From an uncultured Eubacteriales bacterium (lineage in GTDB: Bacteria > Bacillota > Clostridia > Oscillospirales > Oscillospiraceae): a stretch of 64,000 nt of DNA. Each line of letters begins with the position of its first letter. Position 1 is the first letter of the stretch. A program made the translations under genes and the position numbers. The notes beneath the pieces were generated by a model. That model saw nothing but the letters and a program-made list of their open reading frames with translations. It was not told where the DNA came from and searched no databases. The stretch covers positions 39,935 through 103,934 of the forward strand of contig CAUGSS010000007.1 of NCBI GenBank assembly GCA_959602365.1. The letters are read 5' to 3'. Positions 52,548 through 61,381 of the stretch are shown piece by piece.

Positions 52548-52957
52548 GCCCCTGGCTGGCCCTGCTGGGCCTGGCCCGGCGGGCGGGACAGCTCCGGCTG
52601 GGGGAGGAGGCCGCCCGACAGGCGGTCCAGGACCACAAGGCCCGGCTTGTCCTGCTCTGTGCCGATGCCGGGGAGACCACGGCCCGGCGGGTGCGCGCCC
52701 TGGAGGGCGAGAAGCTGCCGGTGCTCACCCTTCCGGAGGGGAAGGCGGAGCTGGGGGCTGCCCTGGGGCTGGGAGAGCTGGCCGCCGTCGCGGTGTGCGA
52801 TCTGGGGTTTGCCTGCGCCGTCGCAGAAAAGCTGGCGGAGACAGAGCCGTCCTGCGGGGCGGTCTGCCAGGCGCTGAGGGCCCGGCAGGACAAAGCGCTG
52901 CGCCGGAAGGCGGACACCGCCCGGCACGGCAAAAAGTCCGCCCGCCGCAAGCCGTGA
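52544..52957 (+). CDS. ylxQ: YlxQ-like L7Ae-family RNA-binding protein
   Basis: A 137-residue L7Ae/L30e/S12e-type K-turn-binding protein starting with the GTG that overlaps the ylxR stop, after GGGAGG. LLGLARRAGQLRLGEEAARQ and ARLVLLCADAGETTARRV are the family pattern. A basic Lys/Arg-rich tail is present. Standard member of the nusA-infB operon. Confidence 0.88.
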   Translation: MSPWLALLGLARRAGQLRLGEEAARQAVQDHKARLVLLCADAGETTARRVRALEGEKLPVLTLPEGKAELGAALGLGELAAVAVCDLGFACAVAEKLAETEPSCGAVCQALRARQDKALRRKADTARHGKKSARRKP

Positions 52958-53050
52958 GCGGGGCAGTCTGCGCCCGCGCCGGGCTGGCCTGCCCGCTGCA
53001 GGCCATTCAATCCAAAGTATTATCCGGCACGGCCGGATTACAGAACGTTT

Positions 53051-53100
53051 GTGCCAATGGGAAAGCGTAGGCATTCCCGCCCGGGCTTTCCCATTGGCAC
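53051..53100 (+). promoter_or_regulatory. Large infB leader hairpin
   Basis: A perfect 16-bp inverted repeat (53051-53066 with 53085-53100, 18-base loop) ends 33 bases before the infB start and shortly upstream of its GGAGG site. No T-run follows. It could control infB translation or mark an RNase site. Confidence 0.75.
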
Positions 53101-53133
53101 GAGCTCCGAACTACAGGAGGTGGCGATTCTAAT

Positions 53134-55509
53134 ATGAGTATTGAAGTGAAGTATCGCGTGCGCGAGGTGGCCAAGGACTTCGGCCTGAGCAACAAGGAGA
53201 TTACCGAGATCCTGACCAACTATGCCGCCGCGCCCAAGAGCACCATGCAGGTTCTCACCGACGAGGAACTGAGCATTATCTTCGAATATCTGACCCAGCA
53301 TCACCAGATTGAGAGCCTGGCGGAGGTGTTCGCCGAGGGCCCCCAGCCCGGCCAGAAGAAGCAGGAGGCCCCCAAGGCCGCCGCTCCCGCCAAGGGCGGC
53401 CAGCAGGCCGGCAAGAGCGCCGGCCAGCCCGCGCCCAAGCCCGCCGGGGCGGGCCGGCAGGGGGAGAAGGCCCCCGAGGCCAAGGCCGCCGAGCAGCCTG
53501 CCCGACCCCAGTCCCGGGTGCCCCAGAAGAAGGTGGTGGACACCCGCAAGGCCGCCGACGTCAACCTGGATCGCTATGACCAGCACCTGGAGGACCTGGC
53601 CCCGGAGCGGGCCGAGCGGATGCAGCAGGGCCAGGGCAAGCAGAAGATCCGCCAGCAGAGCCGCAACCGCCAGCAGCAGCAGCGCCAGTCCGCCAAGCGC
53701 CGCCAGGAGGAGCAGGCCCGCCAGATGCGCCGGCTCCAGCTGGAGATCGCCAAGAAGGCCCCGGTCAAGGTTCAGATCCCCGACGAGATCGCCGTGGGCG
53801 AGCTGGCCAGCCGGATGAAGAAGACCGGCGCCGAAGTGGTCAAGACCCTGATGAAGAACGGCTTTATGGCCTCCCTGTCCGACGTCATCGACTTCGACAC
53901 CGCCGCCCTCATCGCCGAGGAGCTGGGCTGCGTGGTGGAGCACGAGGTCATTGTCACCATCGAGGAGAAGCTGATCGACGACCACGAGGACAAGGAGGAG
54001 GATCTGGTCCCCCGGGCTCCGGTGGTGGTGGTCATGGGCCACGTCGACCACGGCAAAACCAGCCTGCTGGACTATATCCGCCACTCCAACGTGGCCTCCG
54101 GCGAGGCCGGCGGCATCACCCAGGCCATCGGCGCCTATCAGGTCCAGGTGGGGGATAGCACCATCACCTTCCTGGACACCCCCGGCCACGAGGCCTTCAC
54201 CGCCATGCGGGCCCGGGGCGCCATGATCACCGACATCGCCATTCTGGTGGTGGCCGCCGACGACGGCATCATGCCCCAGACCGTGGAGGCCATCAACCAC
54301 GCCAAGGCCGCCGAGATCCCCATTATCGTGGCCATCAACAAGATGGATAAGCCCGGCGCCAACCCGGACCGGATCATGCAGCAGCTGACCGAGTACGGCC
54401 TGGTGCCCGAGGAGTGGGGCGGCGACACCATCATCTGCAAGATCTCCGCCAAGACCGGCGAGGGCGTCGACAACCTGCTGGATATGATGGTGCTCACCGC
54501 CGAGATGCGGGAGCTGAAGGCCAACCCCAACCGCTCCGCCAAGGGCGCCGTCATCGAGGCCCGGCTGGAGAAGGGCCGGGGCCCGGTGGCCACCCTGCTG
54601 GTGCAGAACGGCACCCTGAATCAGGGCGACATCCTGATCGCCGGCACCGCCGTGGGCCGGGTGCGGGCCATGACCGACTTTAGAGGCAAGAAGCTCAAGA
54701 GCGCCGGCCCCTCTGTGCCGGTGGAGATCATCGGCATGAGCGAGGTGCCCGAGGCCGGAGACGACTTCTATGTGGTGGCAGACGAGCGCATGGCCCGGGA
54801 GCTGGCCGAGCAGCGCAAGCAGGAGAAGAAGGACGCCATGAGCCGCCCGGTGCAGAAGGTCAGCCTGGACGATCTGTTCAGCCAGATCAAGGAGGGCGAG
54901 ATGAAGAACCTGAACATCGTGGTCAAGGCCGATGTCCAGGGCTCCGCCGAGGCGGTGAAGATCTCCCTGGAGAAGCTGAGCAACGAGGAGGTCAATGTCC
55001 GGGTCATCCACTGCGCCGTGGGCGCCATCAACGAGAGCGACGTCATGCTGGCCTCCACCTCCAACGCCATCATCGTGGGCTTCAACGTCCGCCCCGACGC
55101 CCAGGCCAAGGCGGCCGCCGCCCGGGACAAGGTGGATATGCGGATGTACCGGGTCATCTACGAGTGCATCGAGGAGATTGAGGCCGCCATGAAGGGCATG
55201 CTGGCCCCCAAGTACAAAGAGGTGGAGCTGGGCCGGGTGGAGGTCCGCCAGGTCTACAAGATCACCAATGTGGGCATCGTGGCCGGCTCCTATGTGCTGG
55301 AGGGCAAGGTCACCCGGAACGCCCAGCTGCGGCTGGTTCGGGACGGCATTGTCATCCACGAGGGCTCCATCGCCTCCCTGCAGCGGTTTAAGGACAGCGT
55401 CAAGGAAGTGGCCGCGGGCTATGAGTGCGGCATCACCCTGGAGAAGTTCTCCGACCTCAAGGTGGGGGACATCCTGGAGTGCTTCGAGATGCAGGAGATC
55501 GAGCGATAA
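53134..55509 (+). CDS. infB: Translation initiation factor IF-2
   Basis: A 791-residue IF-2. An N-terminal IF2_N domain (1-60) is followed by an Ala/Pro/Lys-rich linker to about 200, a second IF2_N domain, and the GTPase domain with GHVDHGKTSLLD, DTPGHEAF and NKMD. The beta-barrel and fMet-tRNA-binding C-terminal domains follow. It recruits initiator tRNA to the 30S subunit. Confidence 0.97.
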   Translation: MSIEVKYRVREVAKDFGLSNKEITEILTNYAAAPKSTMQVLTDEELSIIFEYLTQHHQIESLAEVFAEGPQPGQKKQEAPKAAAPAKGGQQAGKSAGQPAPKPAGAGRQGEKAPEAKAAEQPARPQSRVPQKKVVDTRKAADVNLDRYDQHLEDLAPERAERMQQGQGKQKIRQQSRNRQQQQRQSAKRRQEEQARQMRRLQLEIAKKAPVKVQIPDEIAVGELASRMKKTGAEVVKTLMKNGFMASLSDVIDFDTAALIAEELGCVVEHEVIVTIEEKLIDDHEDKEEDLVPRAPVVVVMGHVDHGKTSLLDYIRHSNVASGEAGGITQAIGAYQVQVGDSTITFLDTPGHEAFTAMRARGAMITDIAILVVAADDGIMPQTVEAINHAKAAEIPIIVAINKMDKPGANPDRIMQQLTEYGLVPEEWGGDTIICKISAKTGEGVDNLLDMMVLTAEMRELKANPNRSAKGAVIEARLEKGRGPVATLLVQNGTLNQGDILIAGTAVGRVRAMTDFRGKKLKSAGPSVPVEIIGMSEVPEAGDDFYVVADERMARELAEQRKQEKKDAMSRPVQKVSLDDLFSQIKEGEMKNLNIVVKADVQGSAEAVKISLEKLSNEEVNVRVIHCAVGAINESDVMLASTSNAIIVGFNVRPDAQAKAAAARDKVDMRMYRVIYECIEEIEAAMKGMLAPKYKEVELGRVEVRQVYKITNVGIVAGSYVLEGKVTRNAQLRLVRDGIVIHEGSIASLQRFKDSVKEVAAGYECGITLEKFSDLKVGDILECFEMQEIER

Positions 55510-55577
55510 ACTTCGGGCGTGCCCGCCGCCGCGGCGTTGAAGCTGCGGAGGGGAAAACGCATCACCGGAACCTGTTT

Positions 55578-55626
55578 GGCGCAGAATGCAGATGGGAAGA
55601 TCATTCTGCATTCTGCGCCGTTTTGT
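55578..55626 (+). terminator. rbfA leader hairpin / attenuator
   Basis: A perfect 15-bp stem (55578-55592 with 55605-55619, 12-base loop) is followed by GTTTTGT. It lies between infB and rbfA, 16 bases before the rbfA start, and could terminate part of the transcripts or block initiation. Confidence 0.75.
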
Positions 55627-55641
55627 ATAAGGAGAAGGCTT

Positions 55642-55995
55642 ATGGCAACCAATCGAATCAATCGGATCAATGAGGACATCCAGCGGGAGCTGGCGGATCT
55701 GCTGCGCACGGTGAAGGATCCCCGGGTCCAGGGGCTGATCTCCATCACCCGGGTGGACACCACCACAGATTTGCGCTACTGCCGGGTCTACGTCAGCGCG
55801 CTGGATCAGAGCGATATCAAAGAGGTGGTCAAGGGGCTGAAATCCGCCGCCGGCTATCTGCGCCGGGAGCTGGGCAGGGCCCTCACCCTGCGCTACACCC
55901 CGGAGCTGCAATTCATGGCTGACGACTCCATTGAACGGGGGGTGCGGATGGTCAGCATGATCGACCGCATCCTGGAGGAGGACGAGGAGAAATGA
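55642..55995 (+). CDS. rbfA: Ribosome-binding factor A
   Basis: A 117-residue RbfA with the KH-like fold: INEDIQRELADLLRTVKDPR and the conserved YVSALDQ and RYTPELQF segments. It is required for 16S rRNA 5' end maturation. The ATG at 55642 follows AAGGAGA. It overlaps nrnA by 4 bases. Confidence 0.94.
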   Translation: MATNRINRINEDIQRELADLLRTVKDPRVQGLISITRVDTTTDLRYCRVYVSALDQSDIKEVVKGLKSAAGYLRRELGRALTLRYTPELQFMADDSIERGVRMVSMIDRILEEDEEK

Positions 55996-56945
55996 CGGAA
56001 CTTCAGGCCGCCCAATGGCTGCGGGAGCGGGACAACTTCCTGCTGCTCACCCACGTCCGCCCCGACGGGGACACCCTGGGCAGTGCCGCCGCCCTGGCCC
56101 TGGCGCTGCAGAAGCTGGGCAAGCGGGCCTGGGTGGGTTATAACAGCGGGGTCACCGAGACCTATGCCGGCTACATGGAGGGCTGTTATCCCCCGGCGGA
56201 CTTCGTGCCCGAGCACATTGTGGCGGTGGACATCGCCACGGAACATCTGCTGCCGGCGGAATTTGAGCCCTACCGGGGCAGGATTGAGCTGTGCATCGAC
56301 CACCACCCCTCCAACGAGGGATATGCGGGAGAGACCTGCCTGGACGCCTCGGCGGCGGCCTGCGGGGAAATCGTCTACCGCATCTGCAAGCTGCTGGGGG
56401 AGATGGACGCCGCGATTGCCAAGCAGCTCTATATCGCCATCACCACCGACTGCGGCTGCTTTGTCTACAACAACACCACCCCGGCCACCCACCGGATCGC
56501 CGCGGAGCTGATGGAGTACGGGGACTTCTGGAAGCAGGTGAACCGGAACTGCTTCCAGACCCTGTCCCTGAAGGAGATCAAGCTCCAGCAGCGGCTGCTG
56601 GGGAGCATGGAGTTCTTCGACGGGGGAGCGCTGGCCGTGGGGGCCATCTCCCTGGCAGATCTGGCGGAATTTCAGGCCAGCCAGGGGGACAGCGAGGAGC
56701 TGGCCTCCTGGGCCAACAAGATCCAGGGGGTGAAGGCCAGCGCCACCCTGCGCCAGCTGGAGGAGCGGGTCTGGAAGGTCAGCCTGCGCACCGACGGCAG
56801 CCTGAACGCCACCCGGGTGTGCGCCCTGCTGGGGGGCGGCGGGCACGCCGCCGCCGCCGGGGCCAGCATGTACGACGTGGACGAGGCCCAGGCCCGCCGC
56901 CGGGTGCTGGAGGCCGTCCGGGCCGTCCAGGCCCAGGGAGAGTGA
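55992..56945 (+). CDS. nrnA: DHH/DHHA1 nanoRNase / pAp phosphatase NrnA
   Basis: A 317-residue DHH-family phosphoesterase. Metal-binding motifs are HVRPDGDTLGSA (first Asp pair) and CIDHHPSNE (DHH); the C-terminal DHHA1 substrate site is GGGGHAAAAG. NrnA degrades short oligoribonucleotides and 3'-phosphoadenosine-5'-phosphate. ATGA overlap with rbfA is typical for this operon. Confidence 0.93.
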   Translation: MTELQAAQWLRERDNFLLLTHVRPDGDTLGSAAALALALQKLGKRAWVGYNSGVTETYAGYMEGCYPPADFVPEHIVAVDIATEHLLPAEFEPYRGRIELCIDHHPSNEGYAGETCLDASAAACGEIVYRICKLLGEMDAAIAKQLYIAITTDCGCFVYNNTTPATHRIAAELMEYGDFWKQVNRNCFQTLSLKEIKLQQRLLGSMEFFDGGALAVGAISLADLAEFQASQGDSEELASWANKIQGVKASATLRQLEERVWKVSLRTDGSLNATRVCALLGGGGHAAAAGASMYDVDEAQARRRVLEAVRAVQAQGE

Positions 56946-56948
56946 GCC

Positions 56949-57824
56949 ATGCCCGACGGGATTATTGTGGTGGACAAGCCCCAGGGCTGGACCAGCATGG
57001 ACGTGTGCGCCAAGCTGCGCCGGGTGATGGGGGAACGCCGGGTGGGCCACGCCGGAACCCTGGATCCCCTGGCCACCGGGGTGCTGCCCGTCTTTGTGGG
57101 CCGGGCCACCCGGGCGGTGGAGTTCGCCGAAGGGGGCGAAAAGGAGTATCTGGCCGTCCTGCGGCTGGGCCAGACCACCGACACCCAGGACGTCACCGGC
57201 ACGGTGCTGGAGGAGCGTCCGGTGGCCGCAGGCCGCCCGGAGCTGGAGGCGGTGCTGCCCCAATTCACCGGGGAGATTCTCCAGGTGCCCCCTATGTACT
57301 CCGCCCTGAAACGGGGGGGCAAAAAGCTCTATGAGCTGGCCCGCCAGGGCAAGACCGTGGAGCGGGCCCCCCGGCCCATCACCATCTTTTCCCTGGAGGT
57401 GCTGGAGCAGACCGGGGTCCATGAGTATTCCCTCCGGGTGGTGTGCTCCAAGGGTACCTATATCCGCACCCTGTGCCACGACATCGGCGCCGCCCTGGGC
57501 TGCGGCGGGGTCATGGCCGCCCTGCGGCGCACCCGGGCGGCGGGGTTCGGGCTGGAGCGGGCCTGCACCATGGAGCAGATCCTGGCCAGTGAAGATCCCG
57601 CCGGGCTGCTGCTGCCGGTGGACGCCTATTTTGCCGGCTATCCCGCCGTCGCCGTGTCGGGCCGGGCGGAGCGCCGCTGCCGCAACGGAAACACCTTCCC
57701 CTCCCCGGGGGAGGACGGAACCTTCCGGGTGTACGGAGAGGATGGAGCGTTTCTGATGCTGGGCCGGAGAGAGCGTGGGATCATGTCCACCGTCAAGAGC
57801 TTTTTCGCCCCGCCGGGCCAATAG
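56949..57824 (+). CDS. truB: tRNA pseudouridine-55 synthase
   Basis: A 291-residue TruB. The N-terminal signature GIIVVDKPQGWTSMD and the catalytic-Asp motif GHAGTLDPLATGVLP are present, followed by PMYSALKRGGKKLYELAR. It makes pseudouridine 55 in the T-loop of tRNAs. Three bases after the nrnA stop. Confidence 0.95.
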   Translation: MPDGIIVVDKPQGWTSMDVCAKLRRVMGERRVGHAGTLDPLATGVLPVFVGRATRAVEFAEGGEKEYLAVLRLGQTTDTQDVTGTVLEERPVAAGRPELEAVLPQFTGEILQVPPMYSALKRGGKKLYELARQGKTVERAPRPITIFSLEVLEQTGVHEYSLRVVCSKGTYIRTLCHDIGAALGCGGVMAALRRTRAAGFGLERACTMEQILASEDPAGLLLPVDAYFAGYPAVAVSGRAERRCRNGNTFPSPGEDGTFRVYGEDGAFLMLGRRERGIMSTVKSFFAPPGQ

Positions 57825-57856
57825 GCCAGAGAAGAACATAGAGGGAGATCATCTGC

Positions 57857-58771
57857 TTGAGTACAAGAGATCACAATAAAAAGGTCATCGCCCTGGGCTT
57901 TTTTGACGGAGTGCACCGGGGCCACGGCGCCTTGCTGCGGCGGGCCGCAGAGCGGGCGGAGCAGCTGGGCGGCGTGGCCGCCGCCTTCACCTTTGACTGC
58001 CACCCCGCCTCGCAGATCCTGGGCCATCAGATTCCGCTGCTCACGACGCCGGAAGACCGGGCGGGGCTGATGGAGCGCTGCTACGGCATCCGGGAGGTGG
58101 TAGTGGGCTGCTTTGACCAGATGATGCGTATGCCCTGGCGGGCCTTCGTTGCCGATTACCTCCAAAAGGAGCTGGGGGTGGTGCATGTGGTGGCCGGCCA
58201 TGACTTCCACTTCGGCTACCGGGGAGAGGGCAATCCGGCCCGGCTCAAAGCGCTGTGCGCTGAGTTGGGGATGGGATGCGACATTATAGAAAAGGTGGAG
58301 CTGGACGGCATCACCGTGTCCTCCACCTATATCCGCACCCTGGTGGCCCAGGGAGAGATGGAGCGGGCCATGGCATTTCTGGGCCATCCCCATGTGTTTA
58401 CCGGGGAGGTGGTTCACGGCAAGCAGCTGGGCCGCACCATCGGCTTCCCCACCGCCAACCTGCTGATGCCGCCGCAGGTCCTGGTGCCCGCCCATGGGGT
58501 GTATGCCACCAGGGTGATCACCCCCGACGGGGTGAGCCGGCTGGCGGTGACCAACGTGGGGGTGCGTCCCACGGTGGACGACGGAGACCGGATCACGGTG
58601 GAACCCTGGATCCTGGACTTCGACGGCGACCTCTACGGCCGGGAAATCCGGGTGGAGTACTATGCAAAGCTCCGGGGGGAGCGGAAGTTTGACTCCCTGG
58701 AGGCCCTGAGCGATATGGTGCACCGGAATGCCCGGGAGACCCGGGTGTACTTTGCCCAGATGAAGGGATGA
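57857..58771 (+). CDS. ribF: Bifunctional riboflavin kinase / FAD synthetase
   Basis: A 304-residue RibF. The N-terminal nucleotidyltransferase domain opens ALGFFDGVHRGH; the C-terminal kinase domain shows GRTIGFPTANL and VEYYAKLRGERKFDSLEAL. It converts riboflavin to FMN and FAD, needed in quantity by the many flavoproteins of this window. TTG start after GAGGGAGA. Confidence 0.94.
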   Translation: MSTRDHNKKVIALGFFDGVHRGHGALLRRAAERAEQLGGVAAAFTFDCHPASQILGHQIPLLTTPEDRAGLMERCYGIREVVVGCFDQMMRMPWRAFVADYLQKELGVVHVVAGHDFHFGYRGEGNPARLKALCAELGMGCDIIEKVELDGITVSSTYIRTLVAQGEMERAMAFLGHPHVFTGEVVHGKQLGRTIGFPTANLLMPPQVLVPAHGVYATRVITPDGVSRLAVTNVGVRPTVDDGDRITVEPWILDFDGDLYGREIRVEYYAKLRGERKFDSLEALSDMVHRNARETRVYFAQMKG

Positions 58772-58801
58772 TCCGCCGGAGCGGGCGGAAGAGACTTTGT
58801 G

Positions 58802-58830
58802 CCCCGGCCCCTTGCGGGCCGGGGATTTTT
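58802..58830 (+). terminator. Terminator after ribF
   Basis: A 9-bp GC stem (58802-58810 with 58816-58824) is followed by ATTTTT. It ends the rimP-ribF operon. Confidence 0.85.
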
Positions 58831-58926
58831 GCGCCTTTGGGAGGGCGGTCTTGGGGTTGGTCAGAACCCACAAAGGGCTGCTGCGGGGAGGCGGGAAAAC
58901 TGTCGAGCATTTTCTGAAAATAATGG

Positions 58927-58956
58927 TTGACTTTGCCCCGAACTTTGTAGTATTAT
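58927..58956 (+). promoter_or_regulatory. Sigma-A promoter of S10 operon
   Basis: TTGACT (58927-58932) and TATTAT (58951-58956) with an 18-base spacer lie about 290 bases before rpsJ. Confidence 0.65.
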
Positions 58957-59112
58957 TATTGAGCGCCTGTATGGGCGCACTGCGATGATGCGGGAGATTG
59001 CGGCGTCAAAACCGGTAACTTCCGCGGAGTATGTCCGGACTGGATTCGGGCGGCTGAGGATTTCCCACCGCGGTGCCACTGTGCGATGTATATCGCCGGG
59101 GCAGGTGGACCG

Positions 59113-59137
59113 GCCGGCTCATTGTGCCGGCTTTCCT
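59113..59137 (+). promoter_or_regulatory. S10 leader hairpin
   Basis: GCCGGC (59113-59118) pairs with GCCGGC (59126-59131) and runs into TTTCCTT. It lies in the long rpsJ leader (58960-59245), where S10 operons are often autoregulated. A specific ribosomal-protein binding structure cannot be assigned by eye. Confidence 0.45.
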
Positions 59138-59245
59138 TATGACCCGGAGTGATACACCCGGCAAAGCGGTTAAATCTGAAAGCCCAGTCCGACATCTGCC
59201 CGGCCCATGTACAACAGTACGAAATAATAAGGAGGAAACCACCAA

Positions 59246-59554
59246 ATGGCTAACGAAAGCATTCGTATCCGGCTGAAGGCCTACGACCACCAGCTCATCG
59301 ACCAGAGCGCAGAGCGGATTGTGGAGACTGCCAAGCGCACCGGCGCCGCCGTCTCCGGCCCCATTCCCCTGCCCACCAAGCGGGAGATCGTCACCATCCT
59401 GCGGGCTACCCACAAGTATAAGGATGCCCGGGAGCAGTTCGAGCGCCGCACCCACAAGCGCCTGATCGACATTCAGAATCCCTCCCCCAAGACGGTGGAG
59501 GCCCTGATGAGCCTGCAGCTGCCCGCCGGTGTGGAGATCGAGATCAAGCTCTGA
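59246..59554 (+). CDS. rpsJ: Ribosomal protein S10
   Basis: A 102-residue S10: IRIRLKAYDHQLIDQSAE and GPIPLPTKREIVTILR are canonical. First gene of the S10 operon, after AAGGAGGAAA. S10/NusE also acts in antitermination, here one operon downstream of nusA. Confidence 0.98.
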   Translation: MANESIRIRLKAYDHQLIDQSAERIVETAKRTGAAVSGPIPLPTKREIVTILRATHKYKDAREQFERRTHKRLIDIQNPSPKTVEALMSLQLPAGVEIEIKL

Positions 59555-59600
59555 TTTCCCCCGACACCTCATTCATTATTTACTTCCGTTGTACCCGCTT

Positions 59601-59623
59601 CCTGCCCGCGTTTTGAGGGCAGG
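59601..59623 (+). other. Hairpin between rpsJ and rplC
   Basis: CCTGCCC (59601-59607) pairs with GGGCAGG (59617-59623), 9-base loop, in the 150-base rpsJ-rplC spacer. No T-run; a processing or translational signal is possible. Confidence 0.45.
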
Positions 59624-59704
59624 GGGGTCATGTCAGCAGAGCAATGGCCAGCCCAATGAGCCAACTCTCCTGACCAATAACCTTTACAAGGAGGAAAACA
59701 CCAA

Positions 59705-60433
59705 ATGGAAAAGGCAATCATCGGCAAAAAGGTCGGCATGACGCAGATCTTTGACGCCGACGGCAAGGTCATCCCCGTGACCGTCATCGAGGCCGGCCCC
59801 TGCACCGTGGTGCAGAAGAAGACCCTCGAGAACGACGGCTATGAGGCCGTGCAGATGGGCTTCCAGCCCGTCGCCGAGCGCAAGCTCACCAAGCCTGAGC
59901 TGGGCCACCTGGCCAAGGCGGGCGCTGAGCCCCTGAAGGTGCTCAAGGAGTTCCGTCTGGATGACTGCTCCACCGTCAACGTGGGCGACGTCATCCGGGC
60001 CGACGTGTTCGCCGAGGGCGATCATGTGGACTGCACCGGCATCAGCAAGGGCAAGGGCTACGCCGGCGTCATCAAGCGTCACGGCGCCCAGCGCACCCCC
60101 ATGAGCCACGGCGGCGGCCCTGTCCACCGTCATGCGGGCTCCATGGGCTCCACCTCCACCCCCAGCCGTATCCGCAAGGGCAAGATCGGCGCCGGCCAGA
60201 TGGGCGGCGACCAGGTCACTGTGGAGAACCTGGTGGTCACCAAGGTGGACGCTGAGCTCAATCTGATCGCGGTCAAGGGCGCCATCCCCGGCCCCAACGG
60301 CGGCGTGGTCGTCCTGCGCAGCACTGCCAAGATCCTGCCCGAGAAGAAGGGCGAGGGCGCCGGCATCAGCAACAACCCGCAGAAGGCTTCTGCCCGCGTC
60401 AATCCCCAGAAGGCTTCCGCCAGAAATCGCTAA
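59705..60433 (+). CDS. rplC: Ribosomal protein L3
   Basis: A 242-residue L3 (KKVGMTQIFDADGKVIPVTV; GAQRTPMSHGGGPVHRHAGSMG). It is about 30 residues longer than typical. The extra tail contains a tandem NPQKASAR-V-NPQKASAR repeat. Confidence 0.97.
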   Translation: MEKAIIGKKVGMTQIFDADGKVIPVTVIEAGPCTVVQKKTLENDGYEAVQMGFQPVAERKLTKPELGHLAKAGAEPLKVLKEFRLDDCSTVNVGDVIRADVFAEGDHVDCTGISKGKGYAGVIKRHGAQRTPMSHGGGPVHRHAGSMGSTSTPSRIRKGKIGAGQMGGDQVTVENLVVTKVDAELNLIAVKGAIPGPNGGVVVLRSTAKILPEKKGEGAGISNNPQKASARVNPQKASARNR

Positions 60434-60452
60434 GGAAAGGAGAGTATCGTAA

Positions 60453-61076
60453 ATGCCTACTGCTAACGTTGTCAACATGGCTGGCGCCAAGGTTGGCGAG
60501 ATCGAACTGGCTGAGTCCATCTTCGGCATCGAGCCCAACCCCGCCGTCGTCCATGAGGTGGTCAAGAACCACCTGGCCAACTGCCGTCAGGGTACTCAGA
60601 GCTCTCTGACCCGCGCCGAGGTTTCCGGCGGCGGCATCAAGCCCTGGAGACAGAAGGGCACCGGCCGCGCCCGCCAGGGCAGCACCCGGTCCCCCCAGTG
60701 GACCCACGGCGGCGTCGTCTTCGCCCCCAAGCCCCGCTCCTACAGCTACCGCGTCAACAAGAAGGTCAAGCGCCTGGCCCTGAAGAGCGTACTGAGCGAC
60801 AAGGCCCAGAGCGGCGCCATCGTCGTGGTGGATGAGCTGGCCATGGAGGCCCCCAAGACCAGCACCTTCGCCGGCTTCCTGAGCGCCGCCGGCGTGGAGG
60901 GCAAGGCCCTGGTGGTCACCGAGGGCGTCAAGGCCAACGTGATCAAGTCCGCCCGGAACATCCCCGGCGTGCTCACCACCCCCGCCACCCAGCTGAGCGT
61001 CTATGACATCATCAACGCCAAGGCTCTGGTCATCGACAAGGCCGCCCTGGCCACCATCGAGGAGGTGTTCGCATGA
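60453..61076 (+). CDS. rplD: Ribosomal protein L4
   Basis: A 207-residue L4 with the tunnel-loop segment PWRQKGTGRARQGSTRSPQW. In many bacteria it autoregulates the S10 operon. Overlaps rplW by 4 bases. Confidence 0.97.
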   Translation: MPTANVVNMAGAKVGEIELAESIFGIEPNPAVVHEVVKNHLANCRQGTQSSLTRAEVSGGGIKPWRQKGTGRARQGSTRSPQWTHGGVVFAPKPRSYSYRVNKKVKRLALKSVLSDKAQSGAIVVVDELAMEAPKTSTFAGFLSAAGVEGKALVVTEGVKANVIKSARNIPGVLTTPATQLSVYDIINAKALVIDKAALATIEEVFA

Positions 61077-61366
61077 CCGCTTATGATATCATTCTGAAGC
61101 CCGTGATCACCGAGCGCTCCATGGCCGGCACCGCCGACAAGAAGTACACCTTCTATGTCGCCCCCAGCGCCAACAAGATCGAGGTGGCCAAGGCCATCGA
61201 GGAGATCTTCGGCGTCAAGGTCGCCAAGGTCAACACCGTCAACTATGACGGCAAGATGAAGCGCCAGGGCTATGGCCGGCCCGGCCGCCGCGCCGCCTAC
61301 AAGAAAGCTACCGTCACGCTGACCGAAGACTCCAAGACCATCGAGCTCTTCGAAGGCATGGTGTAA
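61073..61366 (+). CDS. rplW: Ribosomal protein L23
   Basis: A 97-residue L23 (DIILKPVITERSMA; KYTFYVAPSANKIEVAKAIE), located at the polypeptide exit. Start codon ATG overlaps the rplD stop. Confidence 0.97.
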   Translation: MTAYDIILKPVITERSMAGTADKKYTFYVAPSANKIEVAKAIEEIFGVKVAKVNTVNYDGKMKRQGYGRPGRRAAYKKATVTLTEDSKTIELFEGMV

Positions 61367-61381
61367 GGAGGGTAACGAAGA

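Noticed and set aside
53038..55911. A 957-codon open frame antisense to infB and rbfA
   Set aside because: Leu/Gly/His-rich shadow of GC-rich coding DNA; IF-2 on the plus strand is certain.
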